A stretch of DNA of 64,000 nt, from the NCBI GenBank assembly GCA_021800855.1, contig JAJYYP010000002.1:34139-98138 (forward strand). Reading direction: 5' to 3'. The DNA comes from an archaeon. GTDB lineage: Archaea; Thermoproteota; Nitrososphaeria; Nitrososphaerales; Gagatemarchaeaceae. The notes under the pieces were generated by a model. That model was given only the letters and a program-made list of their open reading frames with translations, was not told where the DNA came from and did no database searches. Shown here one piece after another: positions 52,675-60,351 of the stretch. The position numbers and the translations under genes are program-made. Position 1 is the first letter of the stretch; each line of letters starts with the position of its first letter.

Positions 52675-53181
52675 CTGATAGTCACGTCAGCCAAGGGGCT
52701 CGAGGCGAGGGCCTCGGCCGAGTTCAAGGAGATAGCCCTGCTTTCAGGCATCAGGAAGCTTGTCATAGACAGGTCGGCCTACGACGGGGTCATAGAGGTG
52801 GACGTAGAAGACCCCAAGGCGCTCCTCGCGTTCATCGCAAACTACGTCCGTTCCGAGCCGTTCAGGGTTAGATACATACTGAGGATAATCCCCGTCGGCC
52901 GCGTGGTGGACACCAAGCTGGATGAGATTGTGAAGGCTGTGAAGGACCTCTCAGAAGCCATAGGCCCGGGCGAGACATTCAGGATAACCATAGAGGCGAG
53001 GGACTCGCCTTACTCAGACAAGCAGCTCATCGACTCCCTGGCGGACGTCATCGACAGGAAGGTCGACCTCGACTCCCCAGACAAGATAGTCCTGCTGGAG
53101 ATCTTCGGGGAGTACGCCGGCGTGTCGGTTATTTCGCCAAGCGAGATAGTGAGCATCCAGAAGCTCAAGCGCGCTGTCTAG
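52675..53181 (+). CDS. THUMP-domain RNA-binding protein, apparently starting at CTG
   Basis: THUMP-like sequence begins at LIVTSAKGLEARASAEFKEI and runs to YAGVSVISPSEIVSIQKLKR, with the THUMP core RVRYILRIIPVGRVVDTKLD and FRITIEARDSPYSDKQLIDS. The frame upstream stops at 52627, and there is no ATG, GTG or TTG before a GTG at 52798, which would delete the first 41 conserved residues. The CTG at 52675 has AGAAGGA six bases before it, a good ribosome site, so CTG start is the best reading (169 residues). THUMP proteins bind tRNA and guide modification enzymes. It follows sua5 by 13 bases. Confidence 0.8.
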   Translation: MIVTSAKGLEARASAEFKEIALLSGIRKLVIDRSAYDGVIEVDVEDPKALLAFIANYVRSEPFRVRYILRIIPVGRVVDTKLDEIVKAVKDLSEAIGPGETFRITIEARDSPYSDKQLIDSLADVIDRKVDLDSPDKIVLLEIFGEYAGVSVISPSEIVSIQKLKRAV

Positions 53182-53603
53182 GACCTGTCGGCTCCGAGGA
53201 GAGCCGCGCCTTCAATCCTCCCGAGCTCGGAGCGCGAGAGCGGCTTCCTTGGTAGTCTGACTCCATTGAAGCCGGAGGGCATGCTGGGGGTGGCGTGCCC
53301 TGCGACAACGGCGAGGAACTTCCCTCCCTTCGCCGCCCCATCAGACTCGATGGCCCTCGAGATCTGGGTCGTCCCCGCGAACCTCAGCAGCAGGTCGATC
53401 TCCGGCTTCTTGGCCAGCAGCCCCCCTGATTCCATAGCTTGAAGGGTCTGCGCGGCGAGCATCTCCACCAGGAACTCGTTCTTGACCGAGCCCACCCGCA
53501 GAGTCTGGACCACTGCGTCAGGGTTCGCTCGGAGGAGGGCGCCCTTCGCTTCGCCCGGGTCCATCCCCTCGCAGAGGTATGCCCGCGCATTCACCTTCTG
53601 CAT
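53178..53603 (-). CDS. KEOPS complex subunit Cgi121
   Basis: The 141-residue protein (ATG 53603; alternatives ATG 53615 or 53636) has the Cgi121 pattern: NARAYLCEGMDPGEAKGALL, VGSVKNEFLVEMLAAQTLQAM and LLLRFAGTTQISRAIESDGA with the conserved LxRFAGTxQISxA stretch. KEOPS transfers the threonylcarbamoyl group to A37 of ANN-decoding tRNAs; Cgi121 helps bind tRNA. Bud32/Kae1/Pcc1 are not in the window. Stop overlaps the converging THUMP gene by four bases. It is last in the operon TatD-eS17-SerK-ubiquitin-like-Cgi121. Confidence 0.85.
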   Translation of the reverse strand: MQKVNARAYLCEGMDPGEAKGALLRANPDAVVQTLRVGSVKNEFLVEMLAAQTLQAMESGGLLAKKPEIDLLLRFAGTTQISRAIESDGAAKGGKFLAVVAGHATPSMPSGFNGVRLPRKPLSRSELGRIEGAALLGADRS

Positions 53604-53604
53604 C

Positions 53605-53862
53605 TCATCCACCATGCGAGAACGGCAGGAGGGCAACCTTGGCCCCGTCTGCTATGCGGACCCCCCTTCCCGCAGGGACGAAAGCCTCGCCGTCTTCGAC
53701 CATGACCAACGTGTTGTATATGCTGAACCCGGGCTCTCTGAGCCCTGTCATCGCCCTCACCCGGTCGACAAGGTCTGACGCGTCAAGCTCCGTGTCTTGT
53801 AGGGTGACGTCCGTGGCGCCGACGGCCGTGCCTATGTGGCCCAGGCACCTGACCCAAATCAT
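53605..53862 (-). CDS. Ubiquitin-like/MoaD-ThiS-type small protein with C-terminal Gly-Gly
   Basis: The 85-residue protein shows the beta-grasp pattern of MoaD/ThiS/SAMP proteins: VRCLGHIGTAVGA strand, helix ASDLVDRVRAM, FSIYNTLVMVEDGEAFVPAG and the end GAKVALLPFSHGG. A di-glycine terminus is what E1-like enzymes adenylate for sulfur transfer or protein conjugation. Its E1 partner is not in the window. It overlaps the SerK-like gene start by four bases (ATGA) and is followed by Cgi121, so its expression is tied to a tRNA-modification operon; a role in tRNA thiolation or protein modification is inference. Confidence 0.72.
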   Translation of the reverse strand: MIWVRCLGHIGTAVGATDVTLQDTELDASDLVDRVRAMTGLREPGFSIYNTLVMVEDGEAFVPAGRGVRIADGAKVALLPFSHGG

Positions 53863-54677
53863 CCCTGGTCGAGGAACAACAGCCTTTCCTTATACCTTCT
53901 CCCTTCGTAGGTGGACCCGGCGGGAAACAGACGCCCCTTCCCTCCATTCAACCGGAGCCGGAGCGCCTCGCCGTCTGCGGCCCGGAGCGCTTCGATGGGG
54001 AACCTCACGGAGACCGGCCTCGGGTCTACCACGTGCATCGACGTCTTGCAAGGCAGGAGCTTCCCGGACCTGGCAGCTGCGACCACGTCGTCCTTCAGCA
54101 GCTTCCTGGGGAGGAGGACGAACTTCCTGCGCTCCTGCAGCTCTAGGTCTATGTCGTCCTCGGGGACGAACCGCCTCTCCCAGCCTAGCCGCTCGGATAT
54201 CTGGTCGAACGACGCGATGACAGCTCTGACCTCTTCCAGAGGCGGCTTGCCTACCAGGTAGGCTGCGTCGCTCGTCAGCACGCCCGAAGCGGTCTCCCTC
54301 CGCTCCAGCGCTGAGAACGCTTCGGCCAAGGTAGTCCTCCGCGCGCTAGGCAAGGACCCAAGTACGTCGTCCACGCTGTCGCTCTGCCTCGGCTTGTAGA
54401 CCCTGGCCCACCTCCCCAGCGCGATGGACCGTGAGCTGTAATCGACTGCGCAGCAGACAGCGTTCTCGATTTTGAGTTCCTGGAACGCGGCCAGCCTGTG
54501 CATGCCGTCCAGGACGGTCGCCGACTCCCTGTCGATTATGATGGGGTCCTTCTGGACACCGTCGCGCGTGATCTCCTGTGCGAGCTCTTTGACGTGCCTC
54601 GGGATGGTGTCCTCGTGCGGGCGGAGCGAACTCACAGGCCTGACCCCTAGGGTGAAGCCCGCCGTCGCCAGGGCCAA
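53859..54677 (-). CDS. ParB-fold protein resembling archaeal serine kinase SerK
   Basis: The 272-residue protein has a ParB/sulfiredoxin-like N-terminal domain (SLRPHEDTIPRHVKELAQEI through KDPIIIDRESATVLDGMHRL). The G-x-x-x-D-P-I-I-I-D and VLDGxHR motifs match archaeal SerK, an ADP- or ATP-dependent kinase that phosphorylates free serine for cysteine synthesis; that enzyme is a ParB-like fold outlier. The rest (after about residue 90) is unlike chromosome-partitioning ParB, and there is no ParA neighbour. It sits four bases after the eS17 gene in a housekeeping operon, which argues against a plasmid role. Confidence 0.7.
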   Translation of the reverse strand: MALATAGFTLGVRPVSSLRPHEDTIPRHVKELAQEITRDGVQKDPIIIDRESATVLDGMHRLAAFQELKIENAVCCAVDYSSRSIALGRWARVYKPRQSDSVDDVLGSLPSARRTTLAEAFSALERRETASGVLTSDAAYLVGKPPLEEVRAVIASFDQISERLGWERRFVPEDDIDLELQERRKFVLLPRKLLKDDVVAAARSGKLLPCKTSMHVVDPRPVSVRFPIEALRAADGEALRLRLNGGKGRLFPAGSTYEGRRYKERLLFLDQG

Positions 54678-54681
54678 GGCT

Positions 54682-54894
54682 CTACACCGGCGGCTCTTGG
54701 ACGGCCGGGCCCTCGGCCTCTTCAGACTCGGCTTCCTTCTTCTTCGTTATGTACCCTGCTATGCGGTTCCTGAGCTGCTTGGATGGGATGACCGCCAGGA
54801 CTTCGAGCGACTTCTTGTTCTCTTCGAAGTCGTTCCCGAAGGCTTCGGGGTGCCGCTGCAAAATCTCCTCCGACAGCCTACGAGTCCTATCCAA
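54682..54894 (-). CDS. rps17e: Ribosomal protein eS17
   Basis: The 70-residue protein matches archaeal/eukaryotic S17e: TRRLSEEILQRHPEAFGNDF, ENKKSLEVLAVIPSKQLRNR and IAGYITKKK. It is part of the small ribosomal subunit and absent from bacteria, which supports the archaeal assignment. The acidic C-terminal tail (ESEEAEGPAVQEPPV) is longer than in many archaea. It lies between the TatD gene and the SerK-like gene, 29 and 4 bases away. Confidence 0.92.
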   Translation of the reverse strand: MDRTRRLSEEILQRHPEAFGNDFEENKKSLEVLAVIPSKQLRNRIAGYITKKKEAESEEAEGPAVQEPPV

Positions 54895-54923
54895 CTTCCG
54901 TCAAGCCCGACAGATTGGCATCA

Positions 54924-55700
54924 TTAACCTTTCGAGTCGGCCCCAAGATAGCGTAGCGCGTTAGCGGACGTAACAGAGATCGCCTCCACGGGGGAGATCC
55001 CCCAGATCTCCGCAAGCCCGAAGGCGACAGACGGGACGAGCGCGGGCCCGTGGACCCCTCCCAGGGGGGCGTAGGCCACGGGGGAGTCTGATTCGACCAG
55101 GGTGAATGCTGGATCGCACCTCCGAGCCAGGCGCTGGAGCTTCTTCGAGTAGAGGAGGGCCGGGCTGAATGAGACGAAGTATCCCCTACGAACGACCGCC
55201 GGGAGAACATCTTCAGACTCGAGCCAGTGCATGAGTAGAGGGCCGGTCCTGAACGACCCGAGCACCTCCATGACCTGGGCCTCAGCCCCTCTCGAGTGGA
55301 CCTGCACGGGGACCCTCGCGGCTTCCGCGGCCTGCAGCTGAAACCTAAATGCGTTCAGCTGGGCGCTCCCTTCTCCGGTGGGGGAGTAGGAAGGGTCCAG
55401 GCCGATCTCCCCCAGCCCCTTGGCCAGCTCCAACATCGGAGCGATCCATGAAAGGTCCTTGTCCTTCTCCGCCTCTGAGGGGTGGAGCCCTACGAAGGGA
55501 TAGACAGTCCAGGGGTAGGCTGCAGAGGCGGCTACCGCCCCCTCAGAGGTCCTGCGGTCAACCCCGCAGACCACGAGGACAGCCTCGGAGCTGACGCTCC
55601 TGGCTACTCCAGAGATATCCTCCGGGGGGTCAAGGTGCATGTGGGAATCGATGAAACGCACGTCCCGCCTTGGCCAGAGAGGTATTTCAGGTCGCTCCAT
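54924..55700 (-). CDS. TatD-family metal-dependent hydrolase
   Basis: The 258-residue protein (ATG 55700; the frame also allows ATG 55715) has the TatD start FIDSHMHLD, then VGLHPSEAEK, GEIGLDPSY, VQVHSRGAEAQVMEVL, LLMHWLESE and ESDSPVAY, supplying the histidines and aspartates of the two-metal amidohydrolase site. TatD enzymes are Mg-dependent nucleases or proofreading deacylases. It heads the eS17 operon. Confidence 0.88.
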   Translation of the reverse strand: MERPEIPLWPRRDVRFIDSHMHLDPPEDISGVARSVSSEAVLVVCGVDRRTSEGAVAASAAYPWTVYPFVGLHPSEAEKDKDLSWIAPMLELAKGLGEIGLDPSYSPTGEGSAQLNAFRFQLQAAEAARVPVQVHSRGAEAQVMEVLGSFRTGPLLMHWLESEDVLPAVVRRGYFVSFSPALLYSKKLQRLARRCDPAFTLVESDSPVAYAPLGGVHGPALVPSVAFGLAEIWGISPVEAISVTSANALRYLGADSKG

Positions 55701-55862
55701 ACCATAAAGTCCCAAACACGGACGCGGTAAGTGCGGACCTTGGTTTTCTTACCTCTTTCCAAAATAGAGGTGGACTTGGGCGTTTCCTGGCTCAAAACGG
55801 CCAGCAGAAGGGGTGAAATCAGCTAAAAGTTTTTTAACACGTCGCGACTACTTCAAAGGCGA

Positions 55863-56090
55863 ATGTCCAGTTCGGAGTTCGGCCTCGCAGCAGTCTACAG
55901 GGTGATAAAGAAGGCAGGGGCTGAGAGGGTAGGGGATGACGCAGCCATCGAGCTCAGGTCTGAGCTCGAGGCCCTTGGGATTCAGATATCCAGGCGGGCG
56001 GTAACTCTGGCTGCGCACGCGGGGAGGAAGACGGTAAAGCCAGCAGACATCAAGCTGGCCGCCGAAGAGATACTGAAACCCAACGTATAG
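55863..56090 (+). CDS. Archaeal histone
   Basis: The 75-residue protein is a single histone fold: FGLAAVYRVIKKAGAERVGD (helix 1), AIELRSELEALGIQISRRAV (helix 2) and TLAAHAGRKTVKPADIKLAA (loop and helix 3), with conserved RKTVKPADIKLA. It forms dimers and longer superhelical chains that wrap DNA. The N-terminus lacks a long tail. Two A/T patches (AAAAGTTTTTTAACAC around 55824-55839) give a strong promoter about 25-38 bases upstream. It is the last clear chromosomal gene before tRNA-Glu. Confidence 0.95.
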   Translation: MSSSEFGLAAVYRVIKKAGAERVGDDAAIELRSELEALGIQISRRAVTLAAHAGRKTVKPADIKLAAEEILKPNV

Positions 56091-56166
56091 GGGGAACTGC
56101 GGCGTCCCTGAAAACATCGGGTTGCACCAGCAACCGCTATATCCGCACCCTAGGAAGGCACGCCGG

Positions 56167-56241
56167 GCCCCGGTGGTGTAGCCCGGTCAAGCATGTTAGC
56201 CTCTCGAGCTAGCGACGCGAGTTCAAATCTCGCCCGGGGCA
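56167..56241 (+). tRNA. tRNA-Glu (CTC)
   Basis: Acceptor GCCCCGG pairs with CCGGGGC and has discriminator A. The anticodon stem TTAGC/GCTAG closes loop CTCTCGA (anticodon CTC), and the T-arm is GCGAG-TTCAAAT-CTCGC. No intron is visible. Its last 14 bases (56228-56241) are repeated at 63652-63665, so it is the integration target of the accessory element to its right. Confidence 0.92.
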
Positions 56242-56251
56242 TATTAACCTA

Positions 56252-56276
56252 CGCGTTCAAATCCCCGACTGGTCCA
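56252..56276 (+). repeat. Orphan tRNA 3'-end-like fragment
   Basis: GCGTTCAAATCCCCGACTGG followed by TCCA looks like a tRNA T-arm and acceptor end with no matching 5' half. It is eleven bases beyond tRNA-Glu and differs from it. It may be a remnant of an attachment site from another tRNA carried by the element. Confidence 0.4.
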
Positions 56277-56325
56277 ATGCCCTGACCCCAAACGGGTACG
56301 AATCTCCACCCAAGACAGCTGCCCG

Positions 56326-56739
56326 TCAGATGTAGTAGCGGAGCCTCGGGTCAGGGTCGTTTATCGTCGGGTTCGAAACCAAGATCTCACCTACGGCATC
56401 TGAGATCCCGATGGTGACGGGGGCGGCATCTCCGTGCTTGCACTCGCTGTAGTTCAGCTTGGTCAGGCCCAGGATGTCCCGGGCAACCTGCTTCAGGTCA
56501 GCCGACCCGTGCTGGATGTCTATCCTCAAAGGCGCAGGCACCTCTGACCCGTCGTAGGTCCCCAGCCTCGGCTTGAACCCCGAGGCCCACATGTAGCAGG
56601 TGCTGTCGTTCACCCTCCAGAAGGTCCCCCCGATGATCGGGCGTTTCCCCTCCCGATACAGGCGGACGCCGCAGCGATTCCTGCATTTTCCCGGTTCGGA
56701 AATCCTGCTGGGTCCTTCTTGGTCAAGGATTCCAGCCAT
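56326..56739 (-). pseudogene. C-terminal remnant of an Argonaute (PIWI domain)
   Basis: From about residue 27 of this frame the sequence matches the end of prokaryotic Argonautes: GKRPIIGGTFWRVNDSTCYM, WASGFKPRLGTYDGSEVPAP, LRIDIQHGSADLKQVARDIL, GLTKLNYSECKHGDAAPVTI and the ending DPDPRLRYYI. Argonautes use a guide nucleic acid to cut or bind invading DNA or RNA. Full proteins have 450 or more residues, so N, PAZ, MID and most of PIWI are missing here. The first about 25 residues are unrelated. It is adjacent to an integrase remnant on the opposite strand. It must be a relic unless the missing part is encoded elsewhere. Confidence 0.8.
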
Positions 56740-56780
56740 GGCCCGTTCCCGGCCCCGGGACTCGTACGACAGGCGGGCTC

Positions 56781-57197
56781 GTGGCCCGCGACTGCAACGG
56801 CTCGAGGGAGTTCGCCAAGACGCATATGAGCAGGGCGGGGCTCTCCTGGGAGGACCAGGAGGTCCTGCTGGGGCACAGGGTGGCCTACTACAAGTCGACC
56901 CTGGAGCACATGGAGGAGTACCTGAAGGCCGTGCCGTACCTTACGCTTTCGGAGGCGGAGGAGGCGAAGAGGGAGCTGACGAAGGAGAAGGAGGAGAACG
57001 AGAAGAAGTGGAAGGACTATCGGCTGGAGAACTTGGAGCTGAAGGAAGTCGTGAGAGAGCTGAAGGAAGACAAGGACGCTATGAAGGCCGAGTACGACGC
57101 ACGTCTCGGTCGGCTGGAGGAGCAGATGAGGATGGCCCTTCTAGCCACTCCCGAAGCGACGCCAGCTCCTCGACCCAAGCCTCGAGCTGGGGCCTAG
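56781..57197 (+). pseudogene. C-terminal fragment of a tyrosine integrase with coiled-coil extension
   Basis: The first 60 residues match the end of archaeal tyrosine recombinases: SREFAKTHMSRAGLSWEDQE contains the second catalytic Arg (Arg9), VLLGHRVAYYKS gives the His (His32) and the catalytic Tyr (Tyr36 or 37), and EEYLKAVPYLTLSEAE is the typical final helix. The N-terminal domains and the first catalytic Arg are missing. Residues about 60-120 are a charged coiled coil. The frame is open upstream to about 56700 without a good start; GTG 56781 is only nominal. It lies at the left end of the element. Confidence 0.75.
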
Positions 57198-57431
57198 GGA
57201 CCCTGACGAACTCGTCTGTGCTCGATTTCATGGGGAGTCACGGCGATGAGTCCAGCTGGCGATTTAACGAAAAGTCGCGGCCGATACCACGTTAAGGTCA
57301 GAGAACGGCCTTCCAGGCTTGATACCAGCGGAGATAATGCTGCCAAGAAAAAAGAAGCGCCGAACACGCGGAGTCGAGATTAAGGAGCCCGGCGGAAGGG
57401 AGTCTTCTGGCGCCGAAGTAATGTCTGGTTC

Positions 57432-57719
57432 CTAGAAATCGAGCAGGGTCGTTGCTTCAGCATCGAACCTGGGCGTCTCTACGACGGTCTTCCTGAGCTC
57501 CTGTACGAGTCGACTGATCATCCTTTGCTGAACTAGGAGCAGGGACATGAAGAAGGGGCCAGTCGCGAATGTCTTCCCGGATTTCTCCACTGCCTCTCCG
57601 AAATCGTCCATGACCTCCTTGATCATGCCGTTCCAGAGCTCCAGGTCGTCCTTCCTAAGAGCCCAGGGGAACCCTTTCCATGTCTCGATCTCTTCATCTA
57701 GCAGGTTTTGCTCGCTCAT
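57432..57719 (-). CDS. Hypothetical helical protein of the element
   Basis: The 95-residue soluble protein is mostly helical: DEEIETWKGFPWALRKDDLE, LWNGMIKEVMDDFGEAVEKS, ATGPFFMSLLLVQQRMISRL and VQELRKTVVETPRF. No family is recognised, but the aromatic WKGFPWALR and FFMSLLLVQQRM segments look like a conserved protein. It is divergent from the ParB-like gene at 57784 with 64 bases between, so the two may share regulation. The 57198-57431 stretch on its 3' side shows no gene. Confidence 0.6.
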   Translation of the reverse strand: MSEQNLLDEEIETWKGFPWALRKDDLELWNGMIKEVMDDFGEAVEKSGKTFATGPFFMSLLLVQQRMISRLVQELRKTVVETPRFDAEATTLLDF

Positions 57720-57783
57720 CAGAAGTCACTTCGCTCCGGTTTTCTGACCTTATGTCGAGGCCGAGGAGCCACTTCGAGTAGGC

Positions 57784-59024
57784 GTGGACGCACTCGCTGA
57801 GGACATCAGGGTCCATGGGCAGTTGCAACCAGGGAGGGCGGTCGAGAGGCCCGACGGCACGGGCTACTACGTCTACATGGGGATAGGGAGACTTCTCGCG
57901 GTCAAGCAACTCTTCGAAAACGACGGCGAACCCAGGAGCTACTACGCCCTGCTGGACGAGGGGCTCCCGTTCGTCGAGCTCTTCTCGCGCTCGATGTCGG
58001 AGAACCTGAAGCGGAGGAACCTCTCCGTGCTGGAAGAGGTGAGGTCGTTCTACCTCGCTTCGCAGAAGGCCGACGAGGACGAGATCGTCGCGGCGTCAGC
58101 CAAGATAGGGGAGGAACCGTCAATGGTGAGGAAGAGGATAGTGCTGGCAAGGATCCTCGGGGACAAGCTGGGGAGGCTGTACGAGGTCGAGAGAGGGGGC
58201 GGGCCGGTTTCTCATTCCAGCTGGGGCACCTGGATGTCCTGTCGAAGATAGGCGACGAGAAGGAGCTCTATGAGTTCGAGGCCGGTGCTGCCAACGCGTG
58301 GTTCAACGTGAAGGAGTTCCAAAACTCCCTGAAGAACAAGTCGATTGACGAGATGGTCTCAGGCCTCCCGGAGTGGTTCGGGGAGCTGTTCCCGGAGTAC
58401 GCGAGGAAAGAGGAGAAGCCGAGCCTTCCGACGGACGTGAACGTGGCGCAGCACGTGGTCATGGCCCCGATTGACCCCAGGGAGAAGGGCAAACCCGACT
58501 TGCCAACGCCTTCCTCGCAAGGAGCAAAGGAGGATGCCTTTCCTACTACGACCAAGCAAGCTGATGCCATTTCCACAACAAAGACCGAACCAATTGCTGC
58601 TTCCCAGCCCCCTGCCGGAGTGCCCTACATGGAGAGCCTGCGCTTCGCCGCATGCCCCTACTGCGAGGCCATGACCCCTTTCGAGCTGAAGGAGGACTCG
58701 GAGCTGACCCTCATCAGGTTCAGGGGAGCAGCCGTGCCGGAGAAGGAGGCGGTCGCGCCCGAGGGGTCGTACCGGGCGGAGCGCAAGTGCTTCAATCCGG
58801 AGTGCGGGGAGGAGTTCTGGCTCTGGGCCGCGTGGGTCGGTGAGGAGCTGAGGGTCGAGACGAGGAAGAAGGACGACAAAGAGGGGTGGTTCAGGGTTCC
58901 CATCGGCAAGCCCGTCGTCGGGTCGGTGAGTTGGGACAAGGACCTGAACTCCTGGGTGGTGAAGGCGGTTGGGAGCGGAAGGTCGTACGCCCATGGCGAG
59001 GATGGGAAGTTCTCTGGCACCTAG
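57784..59024 (+). pseudogene. ParB-like protein with C-terminal zinc ribbon, split by a frameshift
   Basis: The 5' part (57784 to about 58195) encodes a ParB N-terminal-like domain: DALAEDIRVHGQLQPGRAVE, YYVYMGIGRLLAVKQLFEND and FSRSMSENLKRRNLSVLEEV with HTH-like IGEEPSMVRKRIVLARILGD. At the run of five G (58195-58199) the frame shifts; downstream the continuous frame reads RAGFSFQLGHLDVLSKIGDE and goes on to 59024, ending with a zinc ribbon (CPYC ... CFNPEC). Read through, it would be a protein of about 410 residues. Either a true pseudogene, a sequencing slip or programmed frameshift. Confidence 0.65.
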
Positions 59025-59025
59025 A

Positions 59026-59370
59026 ATGGAAATTTTCGAAGTTGCCAAATTGGGTGCCGCGGCCAAGACCTGCCCTAAATGCGGAATGCGGGCGGACGGG
59101 CCCTACAGGAAAGGCGAGAAGCGCGGTTTCTACTACGAGCATCATGTGGTAGAAAAAGGGGTCAGACGGACGACTTGGCACTACGTCTCGGCGCTTGATT
59201 CTCCTTCCGAGAGGCGTGAGAAGCTCGTCAATCTTGTGAAGCGGCAAGGATGGATGGGGATGCGGTACTTCGCCGGGCTCCTAGGCGTCTCCGAGCACAC
59301 CATCAGGCGGGACCTGGACGCGCTGCGAAGGGAAGGGAGGATAATCCACCAGCCCTATGGGGATACATAG
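59026..59370 (+). CDS. Zinc-finger and winged-helix DNA-binding regulator
   Basis: The ATG at 59026 gives a 114-residue protein (the frame is open to 58969). It has CPKCGMRADGPYRKG with one CxxC pair and His residues following (YYEHHVVEKG), then a DeoR-like helix-turn-helix: MRYFAGLLGVSEHTIRRDLD, ALRREGRIIHQPYG. It should bind DNA, probably as a regulator of the element. The stop of the upstream zinc-ribbon gene is one base before the ATG, so they are co-transcribed. Confidence 0.75.
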   Translation: MEIFEVAKLGAAAKTCPKCGMRADGPYRKGEKRGFYYEHHVVEKGVRRTTWHYVSALDSPSERREKLVNLVKRQGWMGMRYFAGLLGVSEHTIRRDLDALRREGRIIHQPYGDT

Positions 59371-59473
59371 CCGACCCCTCTGGGACCCTCCTGAAGGAGA
59401 AGCCCTGGATAGCGTAGACCTAGCTGCTCGCGGCCTGGTAGACCTGGCAAAATCAGATTAGACTCGGCTTTAT

Positions 59474-59926
59474 TTGCAATTGTGGACTCTTGCCCAGCGC
59501 CCGAAATTGCCCAGCAAGAATACGAACAGTCTCCTCATGATTGGTCTGGTGGGGGTGGTCTTAATCGCGGTGATATCTTACTACCGGCCTAACGAGAACG
59601 CCTTCTACGTAAGTCCTGATGTGTTCGGGGCACTCTTTATCGCACTTGCGATTGCGATGTTGGAACACACCAGAGAGGCTGAAAAAGCGATCAAAAAGAA
59701 TGTGTTCGAGGTAATGGCAGAAGGCGACAAATGGTATTACGCTGGACTCGGAGGGTTCCTTTCAAACATGCTAGGAGTTATACTTGCAGGTTTTCACATT
59801 GAAGGCCTCCTGATGCTCGCTGTACTGTTCGTTGCCATTGTCACTACGTTCGCCATGTTCATCCTGACCGGCAGCCTAGTATTAGTGTTCGAATTGCCAA
59901 AGCAACGCCAACCGAGTAGTGGGTAA
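59474..59926 (+). CDS. Membrane protein of unknown function
   Basis: The 150-residue protein has four hydrophobic segments: about residues 20-38, 48-64, 88-108 and 112-140. The loop LEHTREAEKAIKKNVFEVMA is charged. DNA here is noticeably AT-richer than the rest of the window, suggesting recent acquisition. TTG 59474 is the nominal start with a TATA-like TTTATT close by; ATG 59537 is an alternative that would lose the first 21 residues. No family is recognised. Confidence 0.6.
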   Translation: MQLWTLAQRPKLPSKNTNSLLMIGLVGVVLIAVISYYRPNENAFYVSPDVFGALFIALAIAMLEHTREAEKAIKKNVFEVMAEGDKWYYAGLGGFLSNMLGVILAGFHIEGLLMLAVLFVAIVTTFAMFILTGSLVLVFELPKQRQPSSG

Positions 59927-59945
59927 AGGGGCTAACATAGCCAAG

Positions 59946-60206
59946 TCAGTCGCAGTTGTCGCACTTGATCGACTGATGCACGTCTTTCTTCTGCCTCAGG
60001 AAGTGCGAGATCCCCAGCCCGTCATGGATGACGTAGTAATCATACTCGTCGTCCTCTCCTGCATAGGGGGGTAGCCGTCGTGATTGCTCAAGCTCGATCT
60101 CCACCTCGTGCATCAACTCCCGAAGCTCACCCGCGAGCCTCCTGATAGTGTTCTCGCTGACCCCGGTAATCTCCGCCAGTTCCCCTGCCGTGACCCTCCA
60201 CTTCAT
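59946..60206 (-). CDS. Small helix-turn-helix protein
   Basis: The 86-residue protein begins WRVTAGELAEITGVSENTIR, a helix-turn-helix of winged-helix type, continues with an acidic helix (LAGELRELMHEVEIELEQSR) and a tyrosine-rich acidic stretch (EDDEYDYYVIHDG). It ends KCDNCD, which could contribute a metal site. It likely regulates element genes. It converges on the membrane protein gene at 59474. Confidence 0.6.
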   Translation of the reverse strand: MKWRVTAGELAEITGVSENTIRRLAGELRELMHEVEIELEQSRRLPPYAGEDDEYDYYVIHDGLGISHFLRQKKDVHQSIKCDNCD

Positions 60207-60351
60207 GAAAGGCGCAACTTTGGCTATTGGGATCTAAGGCAGGGGCGGAAGTTCGGGGGATGGCAGGGCAGGGAGGGTCCCGAAAGTGCTGTGAGAATCA
60301 AGGTTCCGCCATGCTGCAGCGGGCTTTAATCGTCCTCGGGCGTCTCCAGGC

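Noticed and set aside
53859..54677. Chromosome-partitioning ParB as the function of the ParB-fold protein
   Set aside because: No ParA or parS-like context, housekeeping operon, and motif match to archaeal SerK; the element gene at 57784 is the more plasmid-like ParB relative.
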